The notes beneath the pieces are model-generated. The model was not told where the DNA came from. It saw nothing but the letters and a program-made list of their open reading frames with translations, and did no database searches. From Maniola hyperantus (lineage: Eukaryota > Arthropoda > Insecta > Lepidoptera > Nymphalidae), in contig NC_048550.1 of assembly GCF_902806685.2 (NCBI RefSeq), positions 4,879,383 through 4,943,382 on the forward strand: a stretch of 64,000 nt of DNA. Reading direction: 5' to 3'. The position numbers and the translations under genes were made by a program. Position 1 is the stretch's first letter; the number at the start of each line of letters is the position of its first letter. Of the stretch, positions 53,290 to 64,000 are shown in pieces.

Positions 53290-56080
53290 CTAAATTGACC
53301 CTGCCGGGAGTCGTATCCAGTACATTTCACTTGTCACTCAGAACCGTCAATTTATGATTACTATCAACAAAATCTAAATGAGAGACCTTTATCTACATAA
53401 ATACCTCTGATAAAGTGGGAGCACAAAACGAGCGATTAAGAGAATATTTAGGTCTGTTTAATAAGCAATTATAACAAAGTAATTTAAGTTGAAACTGTGA
53501 AATTATACAGAGGCGAGGCCTCGCGCGTTAGTCAAGTAAATTTCGCTTAATCTGCATAATAAATGCGGCAACACGCGTCATAACTCCAGAGGGAATAAAT
53601 TAATTAAATCTTATTCGGAAAGATATTTCGCAGCCTTCCCTCGCCCATCTCCTTTGGTGAGCAAAGATGACTTAAGTATACTAACATCGAAATGTCGTAA
53701 CAATTTACCCACCCAATAATTTCATAATCTTTTGCGCACAAAGGGTGGTATATAGAGTGGCCAAACATAAGATTATGATAAGTAGGTGTTTAAATATTTC
53801 AGTTTTTTTTAAATACCAGTGTGTATTCAAAAATTTGTATTCAGTTAAATGAAACAACGACAGGTAACAATATGCAACAAACAAACATAAAACCAAAGGA
53901 TAAAGAATAAATTCAACTACTAAGTAATCTAAACATCTAAAAGAAACAAGACAGGTGTGCATAAATATTGATAAGAATTAGCTTTCCACACTAACAGAAA
54001 GTGAAAATTGTTTGAATCTGATATATGGGAGTAATAAATGGGAGTGAGTCGGCAAGAAGTATAGAAATGCTTGCAAAAACGATAGGCGCCGGGACGTCGC
54101 TCTGAAGTCTGACTCACACGACCTCTTTAATCAAAGGACGCCTACAGCACTTCCTCGGGACATCCTTCACTGAACAAATATACACCTTAAGTACCTTTAT
54201 ATAAGTATCCAAATGCCAGACGGGGCATCATTAAATTTTTACTATCAAAACTATGATAGACGCTGCAGATGGTACTAAACTATAACAATAGGCTAAATCT
54301 GGAATGTAATCTCCCGTGTGAATAAAGGCAAACTCAGATATTCTGTGTTTGATTAGGCTTTAAACTGAGAAACATTATGGACTGAAAGGAATAAAGTATA
54401 ACGTTATGAAATAATTTCGTTAAAAATTTTTGTCTTGCTATTTGTGAACTCAACTCTCTATACTTGATTCCATTAGCTACCGTGAGTTTACACTGACGAA
54501 GCATATACATAAATACGTGTTGAAAACTCTGTCTTATGTTATACTTAACTGCGTTTGCGTTGTCATATAATTTGGTAAGAGTAGAGTGTTTAACAGTTCA
54601 TCAAATCTTGAAACTTAAAAAAAACTTTTTAGCAGTAAGACCAAAAATTCAATAAAACAAGTTATGAGGTTCGTCACATACAACGTGGGTCCGTCATCAA
54701 TGCATACGACGACCTGTCAAACATTCACATGTTTAACAATTCACATGTAAACTCATAGTTTGAACACGTGCTTGAAAAAATAATCGTTAGTTCTTTCATA
54801 AATGGTGTTCTCCAATTTACTAAATATTCTTTTTGCACCGATAGCTGGCCGTAATTGTTTCAACGAAAGTTTCAGCTTTCTTGGAAACACTGACTGTTCC
54901 AGACGGCTAATGAAAAGGGCAAGTGTCTAAGTTGTTCGTACTCTTGAAAAATTTTGAACCCTGAATAAAAAATGAAAATGAACTATTTTAGCGAAACTTT
55001 CTTTTAAAATAAATGGCATTGCATAATCTTCTCGCATTTCTTATAAAACCAAAAATAGTAGCAAAGTTTAACTGAACTAACGGATTAACTGTAATTAACT
55101 GAATCTATCTGTAAGATTGCTTTAGCAATAAGACTGTTTTGCACTACTCTGTATCTTATGTAGCTTTACTGTGTACGTGTGTGCAATAAAGCTAACTAAA
55201 CACAAAATCAAATAAATTTTGTCCAGAGAAAATATATCAGATCTAAATCAATTATGAAAACTGTAAAACTCCTAAATTAGCTTTATTACCTAAAATTGAA
55301 TTGAAGTCAAGAATTCTTGCTGCTTGTCGAACGGACGGACGGCGACTTAGCTAAGAAGGAATATCAGCTCCTGAAAAATGATTAAAATCTCTGCATGCAA
55401 TTGCTAATGGCAATTTATGAAAAGTCGTCTTATCTCTGGCGCATATCGGCTGTCCTAAATCTCACACGTCCTTTTTAATGAACATGTCTCCTATCTAATT
55501 ATATTAATTCATCAAGCAATATGCATCGCTGTATGGGGCATTTATACCGCTTTTCAAGTCACTGAACTTTTCGTTAACCCGAATTGGCTTGTCCGTCTGT
55601 ATATGTCCACAATGATTAATCACGCTTGCCAACAGAAAGGGACGCTAATAACGTCCAAGGACTACTTCAATTTATAACAATTCCCTCGCAAAGTCCAGAT
55701 AATTAATAGCCTCAGATAAATGCAGTTCGTGGACTAGACGCAAGCCAGTAAACTCTAATCTTGGTTAATCTTTACTGTTAATTAATATTAGAGGTAAACC
55801 CAGATTAAAATTTATCTTTTATACCTTTCTAGCATAATAGACTTCTGTCTACATCAGACAAGCGGTAAATGATATAAAGACAATATCTTTGTTATGTAGG
55901 GTCAACGGAAATCTGATAATCCAGCATATTTTGCTATGTATTTCGAAGAAACATTGAAATTTAGTCACCAGTTCAGAATTTTTAAGCAAATACACAGACA
56001 AAGGCGGGTTGAGACTTTGTTTAACACTATTTAAATAAAAGCTGACTATGTACTTTTTATTTATTTTTAAATAAGTAGAT
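53290..56080. other. Unique AT-rich DNA with one LINE-tail scrap
   Basis: 'gattgctttagcaataagac' and 'gtgtgcaataaagctaac' at about 55110-55195 resemble the 3' end of a non-LTR element. The frames at 53705-53962 and 53929-54117 (-) lack motifs. I see nothing else. Confidence 0.35.
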
Positions 56081-56081
56081 G

Positions 56082-56326
56082 ATTCCCGCGCCTTCGTCCG
56101 CGTAAATTTAGGTTTTTTAAAATCCCATGGAAACTCTTTTATTTTCCGGCATAAAAAGTTGTAATCGATTTATTAGGAAATATCCTTGGTCCTAGGTCCT
56201 TCTCCGGGATGTAAGCTAACTCTGTACCTCATTCCATCAAAATCGGTTAAACTGTTGGGCCGTGAAAAGACAGCAGACAGACAGACACACAAACTTTCGC
56301 ATTTATAATATTAGTATAGATTTGCA
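56082..56326 (-). repeat. 'B' family copy, antisense
   Basis: 'cgcgccttcgtccgcgtaaa', 'tttattttccggcataaaaag', 'catcaaaatcggttaaac' and 'actttcgcatttataatatt'. Confidence 0.75.
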
Positions 56327-56399
56327 TGGTGGCCATTTTGTTTTTTTTTTTGTTTATATAGCGGTAAATATACATTTTTCCTAACTAAAACTATCTACC

Positions 56400-56515
56400 T
56401 ATTAGGTTCATGACATACAGCCTACTGACAGACTGTCAGACGGACGGATAGTGGAGGCTTCGTAATAGGGTCCGGTTGGCACCCTTGCGGTACCTAACCC
56501 CTAAAAAAAATACCT
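56400..56515 (-). repeat. Fragment of the 'gggttccgtac' family, antisense
   Basis: 'ctgtcagacggacggatag', 'cgtaatagggtccggttggc' and 'gcggtacctaaccccta' are the inverse of part of the family at 58570-58930. Confidence 0.5.
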
Positions 56516-56924
56516 ACCATTCTGCCGTACCAAAAGAATAATAAACAGATGATGCATGTGTATTTCGAATGGAATTTTCTATAGATATGATTTATGAATA
56601 CCTATCGGTATAAACTGAATATAGTATGGGACCAATAATTCATATCATTCTTATTTAAGTTCAAAAACACGCTAAATCATACTCTGTTCGATTCGCGATC
56701 TTCCTATTCGAAATGACCTTGCTGACGTCGAATTACGATATGCGAAGGCGTCGCGGTCATTGACTCATTTTGTTTATACCTACCGCTTTGATGTATGCAA
56801 ATAGTTCCGTGACCTATTTCGTTCATCAGCAAAATCATCATACTGATCACTAGACAGACAGTTTTTATCTACAAGTAAAATATAGAGTGGGACTTGGGAG
56901 AGTAATAAATACTCTCTTAATTCA

Positions 56925-57425
56925 TTATCATAGTCAACCCATAGCCAGCCCGCTCCAAAACAAAGGTCTCCTCCTCTCAGAATGAGAAGGGTTTAGGCCA
57001 TAGTCTGCCACACTGACCCAGTTCGGATTGTCAAACTTCACACACCTTTGAGTACATCTCTCAGGCGTGCAGCTGATCGATTGCGGTAGAGTGACAACTA
57101 CATCGATGTCACGATTGTAATCACCTCTGATTGGCAAACACTCGCTCATTATTGGCTACAACGCATTTTTGCAACAAGAATACCTAAATTCAGCCAATCA
57201 CAACAATGGAGATTGTAATAATGATTGATGCAGGTTTTCCGAAATCAACCAGCAGGTTTCCTCACGATATTTTCCTTCATCGTTGTGCATTTTAAGAAAT
57301 TAAAAGTAAGTGATGTTTAAGTGCTTAAACGCACATAGCTCCGAACTTTAGAAATGCGTGCCTGGGATGCAACCCCCGACCTCCCGCATATAAGGCAGAC
57401 GTCTTTACTACTAGGCTATCACCAT
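56925..57425 (-). repeat. tRNA-derived SINE, full length but interrupted
   Basis: The minus strand has a tRNA-like head (GGTGATAGCCTAGTAGTAAA, GTCGGGGGTTGCATCCCAGG), a body ('cacttacttttaatttc', 'ggaaaatatcgtgaggaaac') and a tail ('ccttctcattctgagaggag', 'ggttgactatgataatg'). About 160 bp of foreign sequence (57075-57235) splits the body; it carries 'tctgattggc'/'gccaatcac' inverted repeats and is probably a small DNA element. Confidence 0.75.
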
Positions 57426-57429
57426 CCTA

Positions 57430-58005
57430 CTGCTACTCTATATTAGAAGGCATTTTAAATAAATAATTGGGTAGTTTTGGGCAATGTGCAATACATTTTA
57501 GAAATACGACCTAAATCTTAGATTCACACAGTTGGTTAATCGGTTCAGCTATCCGTATGTTCCTTGCCGAAAGCCTCCTCCAATCTATCAATCTAGTAGA
57601 AGCAAACATGTCGGTAGACATAGACAAATATCCTTTGAGGAATTTGCTAGCCTTAGCATCTGCCGAGAGAATATTTTAAGCCATCCGAATTTAGTTTCCC
57701 ACTTTGCACCACTGCAAGCTATGAATAACGGACAATACTAACGAGCACTGTCAGATAGCTTATAATATTTGTATTATAATCATAAGTACCCTTAATTAGC
57801 GTTCATTCATATAAATATTGCATTAACAAACAGTAACTTTAATACAAAGCACACATAAATTTACATGCGTGTGGAGACATAATGATAAGAAAAGCCAATC
57901 ATGTTTCAAGGTTTATTTTATCGTAAAATGGTTTTTTTTCGCAAACGTCGAGATCGGAGTCGGGCTACAGGAACGTGGGTAGTCAATAGACAACCAGCCG
58001 CTCGG
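57430..58005. other. Unique DNA
   Basis: The frame at 57532-57741 has no motif or splice context. Confidence 0.35.
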
Positions 58006-58009
58006 TAGA

Positions 58010-58069
58010 CGTTGTTCCAGTAAAAATAAGTAACTGGATCTACAGTTACTTATTTTTACTGGAACAACG
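58010..58069. repeat. Perfect 27-bp palindrome, 6-nt loop
   Basis: The arm CGTTGTTCCAGTAAAAATAA(GTAACTG), loop GATCTA, and an exact inverse arm. No mismatch. Confidence 0.85.
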
Positions 58070-58269
58070 GATATAATGGAATAAAACGTAAAAAGCTGTA
58101 AAAGAAGCAGTAGGTAGGTAGGTTTTAGTAAGATGAATTCCACTTTTTTTTAATACCGTGCGAATTTTTCGATTTTCTGAGACAAAAAGTTATGCGTCCG
58201 AGATGCAATCTCTCTACCTAGCTACCTACCTACCGACTGGACAAGAGTCAGCGCGAGCCACTAGCCAGA

Positions 58270-58440
58270 CCTTCGTCTTAATACATAAAATGAAAAGGTG
58301 GCTGACTGACTGACTGATCTATCAACGCACACCTCAAACTACTGGACGGATCGGGCTTAAATTTGACATGCATATTATGACGTAGACATACGCTATGAAA
58401 GGATTTTTAATAATTCAACCCCTAAGGGGGTAAATAGCTG
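58270..58440 (+). repeat. 'A' family copy, 3' truncated
   Basis: 'gaaaaggtggctgactgac', 'tctatcaacgcacacctcaa' and 'caacccctaagggggtaaat'. Confidence 0.7.
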
Positions 58441-58569
58441 TTCAAAGGCTTCTTCGTCACAAAATACAAAACAGAAATTTCGCCCAGTCGTTATCTATTC
58501 GAAATTAACGTGGAACCATTTATCTTATGGTTCAATTAATTTATCGGTAAACTGGGTAGGTACAGAATT

Positions 58570-58930
58570 ATTTTTAGGGTTCCGTATGTCTGAACGAAAA
58601 AACTTTATAGGAGCACTAGTTTGTCTGTCTGTCTGTCACAGCCATTTCGATCCAAATCTACTGGACTAAGTTGAAATTTGGTAAGTGGACAATTAAATGA
58701 AAGGCCTTGACTCTCAACTTGTATATATTTTAAATCTCAAAATAAATGATTTTAAAGTTATTCCAGAAAATAGATTAAAATCCAATTTTTTTTGAAAAAA
58801 CAGAAGTTCTTTAACTACTTTAAAATAAATAAATTAAATGGTGAAACTTTAAATATTGTGCATTTATATTTTTACACATTCGTCGTACGGACTACGGAAC
58901 CCTCTCTACGCGAGTTCGACTCGCACTTAT
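58570..58930 (+). repeat. Interspersed repeat ('tttagggttccgta' family)
   Basis: 'ttagggttccgtatgtctg', a (TCTG)n tract, 'gaaatttggtaagtggac', 'ggactacggaaccctctc' and 'gcgagttcgactcgcactt'. A repeat of this layout is widespread in Lepidoptera genomes in my experience. Confidence 0.65.
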
Positions 58931-59295
58931 CTGGTCTTTCCTAGCTCGAGCGTTCTAAACGAGATTCAGAGAACATTCTTTGTTCAGCAATTTAAAGTGA
59001 AATGATGCGGTGCTAATTTAAATGTGTTTTTCTCGACGTCGCGCGTCGGTAACAGTCTGGTCTTTACTATCTTGGAAGCTGTGAAATGTTTACTATGTAT
59101 ACTCAGACGATTCCCACACAGCACTTATGAGTGCTTACGAGTACGAATCTTTTATTTCTTTAGTGACTTTACTCAGGTAATTTCGATAGCTTTATTGACT
59201 GGATTATCCGACACCCTTTAAAGGTAAGCGATCTCTACTGTCTGATCCTCTCCCTATTGTTCTCTAAGAAATAGCGTTATAAGAGCTTTTTAACT

Positions 59296-59345
59296 GACTT
59301 TTACAAAAGGAGGAGGTTCTCAATTCGTGGGAATCTTTTTTTGTA
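59296..59345 (+). repeat. Lone 'aaccgacttca' terminus
   Basis: 'ttttaactgacttttacaaa' and 'aggaggaggttctcaattcg' match 25660-25755. Confidence 0.55.
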
Positions 59346-59391
59346 CGTATGTGAAGATAATAGATTTGAAATATACCTAATCAAACTATTA

Positions 59392-59933
59392 GGGCTGGTT
59401 GTTTCAACAAACTTTGACGGACACGTAACCTTTAAATATGGCGCTAACGAACGTAAGTAAAGAAAAAGCGTTGATTCAGCATCTATTAGCGCTAACGTTC
59501 GTTAAAATGTTACGTTTACGTTAACCAGTGCTGGCGCCATTGGTGATCGTCAAATCAGTTCGTAACTTCATACTTCTTACAAACGGAATATTTTATTTAC
59601 AAATTATAATGGAATCAATTTAATTCAAAGCTTTTAATGGTAGTTTTTTTGAAGATGAAAGAGAATTTGTAAGAAAGAAAAAGTGTTTAAAATGCGAAGT
59701 AGCAATATTAATAACTATGTATATAATTTAATATACTTAAAATGAAATAAAAAAAGGATACGGAGAAGTAAGTTAATTTTTAGGGTCAGTTTCGCAACCA
59801 AAATAACAATGACGAACAGTTTTTTGTACAATGAAGCAACGCACTTAAATTAACAGATGTTAAAGTTCGTCTACGTCTGTTAAATTTTAACGAACGTATC
59901 TTACGAAGACCAATGGTTTGAAACAACCGGCCC
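59392..59933. mobile_element. Harbinger-like MITE, TTA target duplication
   Basis: TIRs GGGCTGGTTGTTTCAA and TTTGAAACAACCGGCCC are inverse with one difference, and TTA flanks both ends (59389-59391 and 59934-59936). A 3-bp TTA duplication plus GGG termini is the PIF/Harbinger signature. 542 bp, with subterminal 'acgttcgtta'-type motifs in both orientations and no transposase frame. Confidence 0.8.
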
Positions 59934-59939
59934 TTAATC

Positions 59940-60795
59940 TCGTTAATTAAATTTATATCTGTCCAGGCATAGTAAAGAAAGACGATTTTTCCTCTACGTA
60001 TTATATTGTTTAAATCAATTATTATTCTATTTCTTCGTAGGTCTATACGGTCAATGTTATTGCACACGATTAGATTAAGCTTTATTAAATTAAGTTTCTA
60101 CAATTGTCCTTTCAATATCAATCTAAATAATAAAAATCATGCATCTCTCAAGCACGTCTACATGAAATGTACATGAATATCAAATCTCATACAGACCTGA
60201 TATCGGCAAAAAAAAAAATTAAAAAGCAGACGTCGCAATATTACCGATAACCTAATTAATAAGCTAAGCAGATTCCTAGTTCCATGCCCAATATGGAAGC
60301 AAGATATCAAAAGATTAAAAAGAAAAAAGTATGTCTAGAGTTCTATACTTGCAACTTTTTTCATAGACAATGATTTTGTGAATTCTACGATACGTGTACG
60401 ATACTAATCAAATCTAAGACTGGCGACGACTTACTAGTACCTATAGAGATTCGGAGTGCAACATCCGACGAGACTGAAGAGTAGGTTCACTGACTGATGG
60501 TTGTTTGCACCCGGCCACGTGGTCTCAAGTGCCAAGAATTTCGTCACACTGTTACGTGAGCCGATTCATACGTGAACTTCTCAGTACGTACATATTACGT
60601 ACAAATAAAAGATACAGTAAAAAGCTCTTTAAGTTCTCCAAACATAAACTGGTGTGAACTTTACTTATTCTCAAATGTTATTGCCGAAAAAAGTAATGCC
60701 GATTTTAAAATCAATAGCCAAACACGGTTAAGTTTGTGAAGTTAATGTATGTAAAGTATTAACGTATTTGAATGAAATTTAGCAAAAAGATAGAC
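59940..60795. other. Unique AT-rich DNA
   Basis: No supported feature. Confidence 0.35.
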
Positions 60796-60799
60796 CATG

Positions 60800-60905
60800 C
60801 CGTAGGTTTACACATATAATATGTAAGTTTTATTCCGGGATAACATTGGCTTTCTATGGTATTTATAAGAAAACTAAATCCACGCGGACATAGTGTCAGG
60901 CACCT
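60800..60905 (+). repeat. 'B' family fragment
   Basis: 'ttattccgggataacattgg' and 'aaactaaatccacgcggac'. Decayed. Confidence 0.45.
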
Positions 60906-60909
60906 CTTT

Positions 60910-61470
60910 ATCTAGACGACTCCTTGAATATGAATATTTTCCATCATCTCGTTAAAAGACATAAATACATCATATACAATCAATCAAATGCAAGTAACGC
61001 GATGTCCAGGTGCTAACTTGTTTATAAAAGACCAACCAACCAACCCAATTCATGTTCGCTACAGAAATTTCGGCACCCTGTAATTGAAAGTACCTAATGG
61101 TTAAACAAAACGTTATAAGATCAATGCGCGTTACTACCTACTGAGTTAATGGACAGGTTGAAAGGATTCTGTCCTATCCATTTAATCTATGGCATCGTAA
61201 AAACCCTGTAGGCACGCCTCTGGGATGTCATTTCCCTCGGTTCTACGGCCATATTTGGTTTGTTCCTGCTAAAGTAAAAAGGTCTGTAGCCAGTTAAGTC
61301 CACAGAATAGCTTTTAAACCTGACTGTATTTTTAGATTCAGCGAGCAAGTCGGGTCATTAAATACTAGTTAATGACCAGCTTATTTACTGAACCAAGAGT
61401 TGAAAGCATGGCTTGCTTTTGAAGGAAATGTTTGATCAGATTTGGGTAAATCGCTACTATTTATATTTAG
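60910..61470. other. Unique DNA
   Basis: No supported feature. Confidence 0.35.
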
Positions 61471-61472
61471 CA

Positions 61473-61840
61473 CTAGATGATGCCAGCGACTACCGCGTGG
61501 ATTTAGGATTTTAAAAATCCCTTGGGTTGGAAACTATTTGTTTTTCCGAGGTAAAAAGTGGTCTATGTCTCTTTAGAGGTCTTTAAAGTTAAACTACATC
61601 TATCTATGCGTAAAATTACTTGGATCCGTTGATCTGTTGCTGCGTGGTTGAGAAAAAAGGCGTGAAAAATGGCATATAATCCCGCACGAACCGTTTATTT
61701 TCCATTATAAAAAGTAGTCTATGTAGCTCTCCTAGTTTTTAAGTATACCCATGCAAAAATCACGTCGACCAACTAACAAACAAACTTTTACATTTGTAAT
61801 AATATTATATGTAGTGATTTACTTATTAGTTATTATATTA
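61473..61840 (-). repeat. 'B' family copy, antisense, expanded
   Basis: 'gcgactaccgcgtggatttag', 'aaaaagtggtctatgtctc', then a second 'cattataaaaagtagtctatg' and the end 'acttttacatttgtaataatat'. Two partial units appear fused. Confidence 0.65.
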
Positions 61841-61849
61841 TATACGTTC

Positions 61850-62740
61850 CTGTGTTATTCGTTATAGTAACGCTAATGAGATACCAAAATCACTGGTAAT
61901 ATACCTAGATCATTAGAAGGAAAACTGTTTCCTTAACATACGGCCTAAACGTTTGAAGATCCTTTTGACTCTCACATAGGTTGGAAAGTAGCCAGGTATG
62001 CCGGAATAGAATATTAACCAGATTGCGTTTTGGCACATCAACATTTCAGTTTCCTATTCAGATTTTAGATACCGAGATTCGCATGGTTTCTTTTATGGCA
62101 TGGTTTGTATTGATATGATAATTTGTTTTTGATGAATGCTACTAAAAATATAGCCTGTGAAAATTGGATAATATAGGTAATGAAACGTTTGATCAACCTC
62201 ATATCCATACTAATATTATAAACACTGAAAAAAAGAATCAACCAAACTAGTTTTGTTGCTTAAATTTTAAACAAACTTTAGTCGTTAATAAATAAACTTT
62301 GACTATTTATTACATAACTAGTTTAGTGTGTGTTCTCAAAGGCAGTTGGGTTAATGTAGTAGGTTAATAAGTTACAAAACGTTTGGTTACTAGTAACTGA
62401 AACAACGTAAACAAATTAGTTTTTCTATAGCAACAAAACCGATGTCTAATACATAACATAACTATTTGCTTATTATTTATTTAATATTTGATCATATTTT
62501 ACAAAACGTGTACATTTAGTGAATTACCAAACTTTTGTAGACATTAAAAAACTTAATAAATTTGATAATAACATGTTACTTTATTTATTATCTACAAAGG
62601 TTTTACAGGTGATACCCTATTTATTTTACTGATAACAAACGTACTAAATGCTGTATTAATATAGTCAAACTTTAATTACAAATAATCTAACAATTTCAAA
62701 AATAACAATCAAACTTTCTTTGATATTTTAGCCTGTACGT
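61850..62740. other. AT-rich DNA upstream of the SAM relic
   Basis: 'ccatactaatattataaac' near 62205 is a lone 'B' family 5' end. The rest is AT-rich (62230-62740) with no repeat recognised; it could include the promoter region of the relic. Confidence 0.4.
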
Positions 62741-62922
62741 TGTCCTGTTTCAATTTTATTCAGTGATCAGTGAGTGTGTTTATTTGGAGTCAGCAAAAGG
62801 AGTGCCTCGTAATTAGTGTTTACACTATTGTTTCTACGGTGCGGTACGGTTTCTACAACAGGTGCCTAATGGTTTTCGTAAAAAAGTTGTACCGTACAGC
62901 GCCTGGCCGAATATTTAAGAAC

Positions 62923-63870
62923 ATGAGCGACTTCGCGGAGGCGGCAGTGTCTGACGAAGGCACAAAGCTGGCTGAGCCTGACAATATCAATCTTCTATGA
63001 TATTATCATAGAAGATTATTTAAAGTCGTGGGGCCTCGAGATGTACATTCCGAAATTTAAAGGTATGTACGCTGGTAGTAAGTATATTCAAAGTAGGTAA
63101 TAGGTAGTTGTATGGTGGTTGCATCATGCTTTTTTCTGCCCATACAAAAATTTAACTTAAAATAGTCCCGTCGTCGTGGGCTGCCCCTTTATCGACACCC
63201 TGATCCTGATTGTTGGAATATCTAGATCTAGACCTTCAAAGTAGGTGCATAAATCATAGTAGGGTATAATAAAGGACGGTTTATAAACTGTCTGTGTGCC
63301 CAATTTCATCGAAATTTTAGTGTACCTAGGCGTGATAGTGGAATGTGGAACTAATAAATATCCATACTTTCGCATTTTTAATACAAGTGATATTATATTT
63401 GTCCCGCCCGTTTTAAATGGTTTGATATGTACAGTGTTGCGTGTTTTTTATGTAGGTACTTAGTGGTATGTAGGTATGTAGGTACTTAGTGTGTATCAGC
63501 ATTTAATCATTATTTCTGAATTATGTTTACAATTATATTCTAGAACATGGCATTGACTTTGAAACATTGTTAATGTTGGCCGAGGACAACAAAGGAACTG
63601 ATACCTATGATTGGACACAGCGAAACTGATAAAACAACTATCCACAGTTAAAAATATGCTAACAGATGCTTTTCCGTCAGACCAGCAAAGTGATGTAAGT
63701 ACAATCTTCTTAGCATGTGCGAGTGTAGATTTAGCTCTCTGGTGTAGTCGTCCTTCTCTAAATAAATTAATTCTTTGTTTAATTTTTTCAGTGTCCTGTC
63801 CTGTGGATGAAAATATAGAAAAAGCAACTACAACAAAACCATACTTCAGATGATTTGGAGCTCCAGAAAC
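62923..63870 (+). pseudogene. SAM-domain protein gene relic, three exons, frame-broken
   Basis: Exon 1 (62923-63062) starts MSDFAEAAVSDEGTKLAEPD and, after a 19-nt insertion, continues IIEDYLKSWGLEMYIPKFK. Donor GTATGT at 63063; acceptor ttctag ending 63543, both phase 1. Exon 2 (63544-63694) reads EHGIDFETLLMLAEDN, then LIPMIGH, then AKLIKQLSTVKNMLTDAFPS and DQQSD in shifting frames; donor GTAAGT. Exon 3 from 63792 gives CPVDENIEKATTTKPYFR. The W-G-L-E..Y...F....ID...L..L core is a sterile alpha motif, a protein-interaction domain. Lesions: a 19-nt fold-back insertion (62989-63007), lost bases after AEDN and after IGH, and a TGTCC duplication at the start of exon 3. Retained introns rule out a processed copy. 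I do not recognise the parent gene; it may extend beyond the window. Confidence 0.7.
62982..63017. repeat. Palindrome made by templated insertion
   Basis: ATCTTCTATGAT, ATT, ATCATAGAAGAT. Removing 62989-63007 restores reading from EPDN into IIEDYLK, and the inserted 'aatcttctatgat' is the inverse of the following 'atcatagaagatt'. Confidence 0.75.
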
Positions 63871-64000
63871 AGAACAGATACAGAATGTGTATGTATAAAT
63901 AAGTTTTGCAGGTAGGTAGTTTCTTTAGTAAGGTTGAATTTTTATTTGTTTAATGCCAATTTAATGAAAACATATTTAATGAATAATGCATAATATTATA

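Overview
The window looks like a repeat-rich stretch of a lepidopteran (butterfly or moth) nuclear genome. The evidence is a set of interspersed repeats that I recognise from experience as typical of Lepidoptera: a tRNA-derived SINE whose tail reads 'gcccgcgatgggttgatgatgatg'-like, repeats ending in a 'cgaagtcgcgggcatcagctagt'-like motif, repeats carrying the 'aaccgacttcaaaaaaggaggagg' terminus, and C-terminal scraps of non-LTR reverse transcriptase (RPPTRWTDD, AGSRW). Overall AT richness, no prokaryotic gene organisation and canonical GT-AG splice signals agree. Family names are not asserted where I could not compare with a library.

Gene content is very low. One credible host coding exon lies at 9371-9796 (+). 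It has a strong splice acceptor upstream at 9071 and a GTAAGT donor at 9797, and it ends with a signal-peptide-like segment. The rest of that gene is not recognisable in the window, so much of the DNA to the right may be intron. A tRNA-Lys(CTT)-like sequence at 19957-20029 (-) has lost key pairs. At the right edge (62923-63870, +) there is a spliced SAM-domain gene relic with several frame lesions, one of which is a fold-back-templated insertion.

Layout: 1-2.7 kb, SINE, MITE and LINE scraps. 2.75-7.27 kb, a composite element with near-identical 0.92 kb direct terminal repeats, a CGTG duplication at its outer ends and an A-rich interior without genes. 7.8-15.6 kb, several inverted-repeat elements, the host exon and very clean hairpins. 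15.6-30.5 kb, mostly unique AT-rich DNA with a duplicated 0.3 kb unit, a minisatellite and the tRNA-like locus. 30.67-35.70 kb, a DIRS-type tyrosine-recombinase retrotransposon with 181-bp inverted terminal repeats identical as read by eye, an internal complementary region matching both outer ends, and decayed RT-RNase H and recombinase reading frames; a truncated 5S rRNA copy flanked by an 18-bp duplication sits inside its RT. 35.7-64 kb, dense small repeats (SINEs, LINE ends, MITEs including a TTA-flanked Harbinger-like one) separated by plain AT-rich DNA.

The most notable signals are the structurally complete but coding-dead DIRS element, the 5S insertion in it, the gene-free LTR-like element with two covarying hairpins, and a recurring class of perfect or near-perfect short-loop palindromes. 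In at least three cases (SAM relic, a LINE end, the DIRS interior) the palindrome can be seen as a recent inverted duplication of adjacent sequence.
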